From Aquitalea sp. (lineage in GTDB: Bacteria > Pseudomonadota > Gammaproteobacteria > Burkholderiales > Chromobacteriaceae): a stretch of 7,689 nt of DNA. The translations under genes were made by a program, and so were the position numbers. Of the stretch, positions 5,999-7,689 are shown piece by piece. The DNA is taken from contig JAFANL010000176.1 of assembly GCA_019232735.1 (NCBI GenBank), forward strand, positions 1 to 7,689, given 5' to 3'. How positions within the stretch are numbered: position 1 is the first letter of the stretch; every line of letters starts with the position of its first letter. The notes beneath the pieces are model-generated. The model ran no database searches. It was not told where the DNA came from and was given only the letters and a program-made list of their open reading frames with translations.

Positions 5999-7252
5999 AT
6001 GGCAAACCGATACTCCCTGTGGAGCCTGATCAAGAACGGGCTCAAGCATCATGAAAGCTGGCAGCCGGCCTGGAAAAGCCCGCAGCCGAAGAAACACTAC
6101 GACGTAATCATCGTCGGTGGTGGTGGCCATGGCCTGGCCACGGCCTATTACCTGGCCAAGGAACATGGCATCAAGAACGTGGCCGTGCTGGAAAAAGGCT
6201 ATCTGGGCGGTGGCAATACCGCCCGCAATACCACCATCATCCGTTCCAATTATCTGTGGGACGAGGCGGCGCAGCTGTACGAACACGGCCTGAAGCTGTG
6301 GGAAGGCCTGTCGCAGGACCTCAACTTCAATGTGATGTTCAGCCAGCGTGGCGTGATGAACGTGGGCCACACCCTGCAGGACATGCGCGATATCGAACGC
6401 CGCGCCAATGCCAACCTGCTGAACGGCGTGGATGCCGTGGTGATGACCCCCAAGGAAATCAAGGACATGGTGCCGCTGATCGACATCAGCAACCGCACCC
6501 GCTACCCCATCATGGGGGCCAGCTTCCAGCCGCGTGGCGGCGTGGCGCGGCACGATGCGGTGGCCTGGGGCTTTGCCCGTGGCGCGTCCGAACTGGGCGT
6601 GGACATCATCGAGCAGTGCGAAGTCACCGGGCTGATCATTGAAGGCGGCCGTATCAAGGGCGTGAACACCAGCCGTGGCGACATCATGGCCGACCGCGTG
6701 GGCTGTGTGGCGGCGGGTAATTCCTCGGTACTGGCCAAGATGGCCGGCCTGCGTCTGCCGCTGGAAAGTCACCCGCTACAGGCTTTCGTGTCCGAATCGA
6801 TGAAGCCCTGCATCGACACCGTCGTGATGTCCAATGCCGTGCACGGCTATGTCAGCCAGTCCGACAAGGGCGAGCTGGTAATCGGTGCTGGTATCGACAG
6901 CTATCTGGGTTATGGCCAGCGCGGCAGCCCGCATGTGATCGAGCATACCGCCGCCGCCATCATCGAAATGTTCCCGTCCTTCTCCCGCGTGCGCATGAAC
7001 CGCCAGTGGGGCGGCATTGTGGATGTGTCGCCGGACGCCTGCCCCATCATCAGCAAGACCCGCATCAAGGGCCTGTATTTCAACTGTGGCTGGGGTACCG
7101 GCGGCTTCAAGGCCACCCCGGGCTCGGGCAATGTGTTTGCCCACACCATCGCCCATGACGATCCGCACCCGCTGAACCGCGCGTTCTCGCTGGACCGTTT
7201 TGCCACCGGACATCTGATCGACGAGCACGGCGCAGCGGCCGTGGCTCACTAG
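5999..7252 (+). CDS. soxB: Sarcosine oxidase beta subunit (heterotetrameric)
   Basis: This is the flavin subunit of the four-subunit sarcosine oxidase, which oxidatively demethylates sarcosine to glycine, yielding hydrogen peroxide and 5,10-methylene-tetrahydrofolate (or formaldehyde without folate). The 417-residue length fits the family. A dinucleotide-binding motif, 'IIVGGGGHGLATAYYLAKEHG', lies at about residues 37-57, followed by 'VLEKGYLGGGNTARNTTIIRS' at 63-83. His185 in 'QPRGGVARHDAVAW' is at about the place where the family attaches covalent FMN; I assign this by motif context, not by alignment. The C-terminal 'CGWGTGGFKATPGSG' is typical of the D-amino-acid-oxidase-like fold. The start at 5999 is preferred because TGGAG (5988-5992) sits six bases upstream and the protein then begins 'MANRYSLWSL'. 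The frame is open further upstream to 5912 without protein-like sequence. It is followed after 10 bases by soxD. Confidence 0.95.
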   Translation: MANRYSLWSLIKNGLKHHESWQPAWKSPQPKKHYDVIIVGGGGHGLATAYYLAKEHGIKNVAVLEKGYLGGGNTARNTTIIRSNYLWDEAAQLYEHGLKLWEGLSQDLNFNVMFSQRGVMNVGHTLQDMRDIERRANANLLNGVDAVVMTPKEIKDMVPLIDISNRTRYPIMGASFQPRGGVARHDAVAWGFARGASELGVDIIEQCEVTGLIIEGGRIKGVNTSRGDIMADRVGCVAAGNSSVLAKMAGLRLPLESHPLQAFVSESMKPCIDTVVMSNAVHGYVSQSDKGELVIGAGIDSYLGYGQRGSPHVIEHTAAAIIEMFPSFSRVRMNRQWGGIVDVSPDACPIISKTRIKGLYFNCGWGTGGFKATPGSGNVFAHTIAHDDPHPLNRAFSLDRFATGHLIDEHGAAAVAH

Positions 7253-7262
7253 GGAGAGGCTC

Positions 7263-7556
7263 ATGTTGATCATTACCTGCCCGTACTGCCAACAGGCGCG
7301 GGAAGAAGAAGAATTCAGCTATGCCGGCGAAGCCTATATCGCCCGCCCGACCGTGCCGGAAGAAGCCGACGACGCCACCTGGGGCGACTACGTATTCCAC
7401 CGCAAGAACCCGCGTGGCTGGCACTGGGAGCAATGGCAGCACGTGGCGGGCTGTCGCAAGGTGTTTGCGGTAAAGCGCCACACCGTCAGCTATGAAATTG
7501 CCGGCTCCTGGACGCTGGCCGACGGCAAGGCACTGTATCTGGAGGAACAAGCATGA
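7263..7556 (+). CDS. soxD: Sarcosine oxidase delta subunit
   Basis: This small, 97-residue, zinc-binding subunit of heterotetrameric sarcosine oxidase is needed for assembly of the alpha-beta-gamma-delta complex in the cytosol. The zinc ligands are visible as Cys6 and Cys9 in 'CPYC' and His60 and Cys64 in 'WQHVAGCRKVF', the expected two-part site. The middle part, 'EEEEFSYAGEAYIARP', matches the family; from memory many members have GEAH where this one has GEAY. A GGGAG ribosome-binding site (7252-7256) lies just before the start, with only 10 bases separating it from the soxB stop. The stop codon overlaps the soxA start by four bases (ATGA), implying translational coupling. Confidence 0.95.
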   Translation: MLIITCPYCQQAREEEEFSYAGEAYIARPTVPEEADDATWGDYVFHRKNPRGWHWEQWQHVAGCRKVFAVKRHTVSYEIAGSWTLADGKALYLEEQA

Positions 7557-7689
7557 GCGGCTATCGCATCCATCGCCCCGGCGAGCGCATCAATCGCCAG
7601 AAGCCGCTGAGCTTCATCTTCGACAATGTGCAGTACCAGGCTTTTTCCGGTGACACCCTGGCCTCGGCCCTGCTGGCCAACGGCGTGCG
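7553..7689 (+). CDS. soxA: Sarcosine oxidase alpha subunit, N-terminal fragment (runs off window)
   Basis: Only the first 45 codons plus two bases are present. The segment, beginning 'MSGYRIHRPGERINRQKPL' and ending 'GDTLASALLANGV', is the N-terminal region of the alpha subunit, the large (about 1000-residue) subunit that carries NAD and the folate-binding GcvT-like domain. The fragment corresponds to the ferredoxin-like small domain at its start. The start codon overlaps the soxD stop (ATGA) and is preceded by a strong GGAGG (7541-7545). The order soxB-soxD-soxA is the standard operon order, so soxG is expected beyond the window. The truncation is caused by the window edge. Confidence 0.92.
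   Translation, partial: MSGYRIHRPGERINRQKPLSFIFDNVQYQAFSGDTLASALLANGV

Noticed and set aside
5879..6772. Long minus-strand open frame opposite soxB (297 codons)
   Set aside because: It lies antisense to a clearly recognised gene. The His/Gly/Ala-rich translation is typical of a shadow frame in GC-rich DNA.

Overview
The window looks like chromosomal DNA from a GC-rich, Gram-negative betaproteobacterium. A Chromobacterium/Aquitalea-like member of the Neisseriales is my best guess. This rests on general gene style (PurU, heterotetrameric sarcosine oxidase, chaperone-usher type pilin domains), not on a marker gene, so the taxonomy is inference.

Layout. (1) 1-246: AT-rich upstream region. (2) 247-1662 (+): a DUF389 polytopic membrane protein, followed by a compact intrinsic terminator at 1756-1779. 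(3) 1663-4765: a more AT-rich stretch holding two tandem same-strand paralogs (2201-3256 and 3704-4765). Both encode secreted, two-domain, FimH-like fimbrial tip adhesins. Their C-terminal pilin modules are nearly identical (about 92% DNA identity over 355 bp by hand count, 7 amino-acid differences in 117 residues), while their N-terminal receptor-type domains are strongly diverged. No chaperone, usher or major pilin gene is present. (4) A perfect 15-bp hairpin at 4799-4833 separates this island from the convergent purU. (5) purU (5767-4901, minus) is divergent from soxB-soxD-soxA' (from 5999, plus; soxA runs off the window).

How the genes work together. Heterotetrameric sarcosine oxidase demethylates sarcosine to glycine, passing the one-carbon unit to tetrahydrofolate. 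PurU hydrolyses 10-formyl-tetrahydrofolate to formate and free tetrahydrofolate. The divergent pair therefore forms a sarcosine/one-carbon catabolic unit with a shared 231-bp control region. The adhesin pair is a separate surface module whose domain-wise evolution (conserved assembly module, diversified binding module) is the most interesting signal here. The DUF389 gene shows no functional link to its neighbours.
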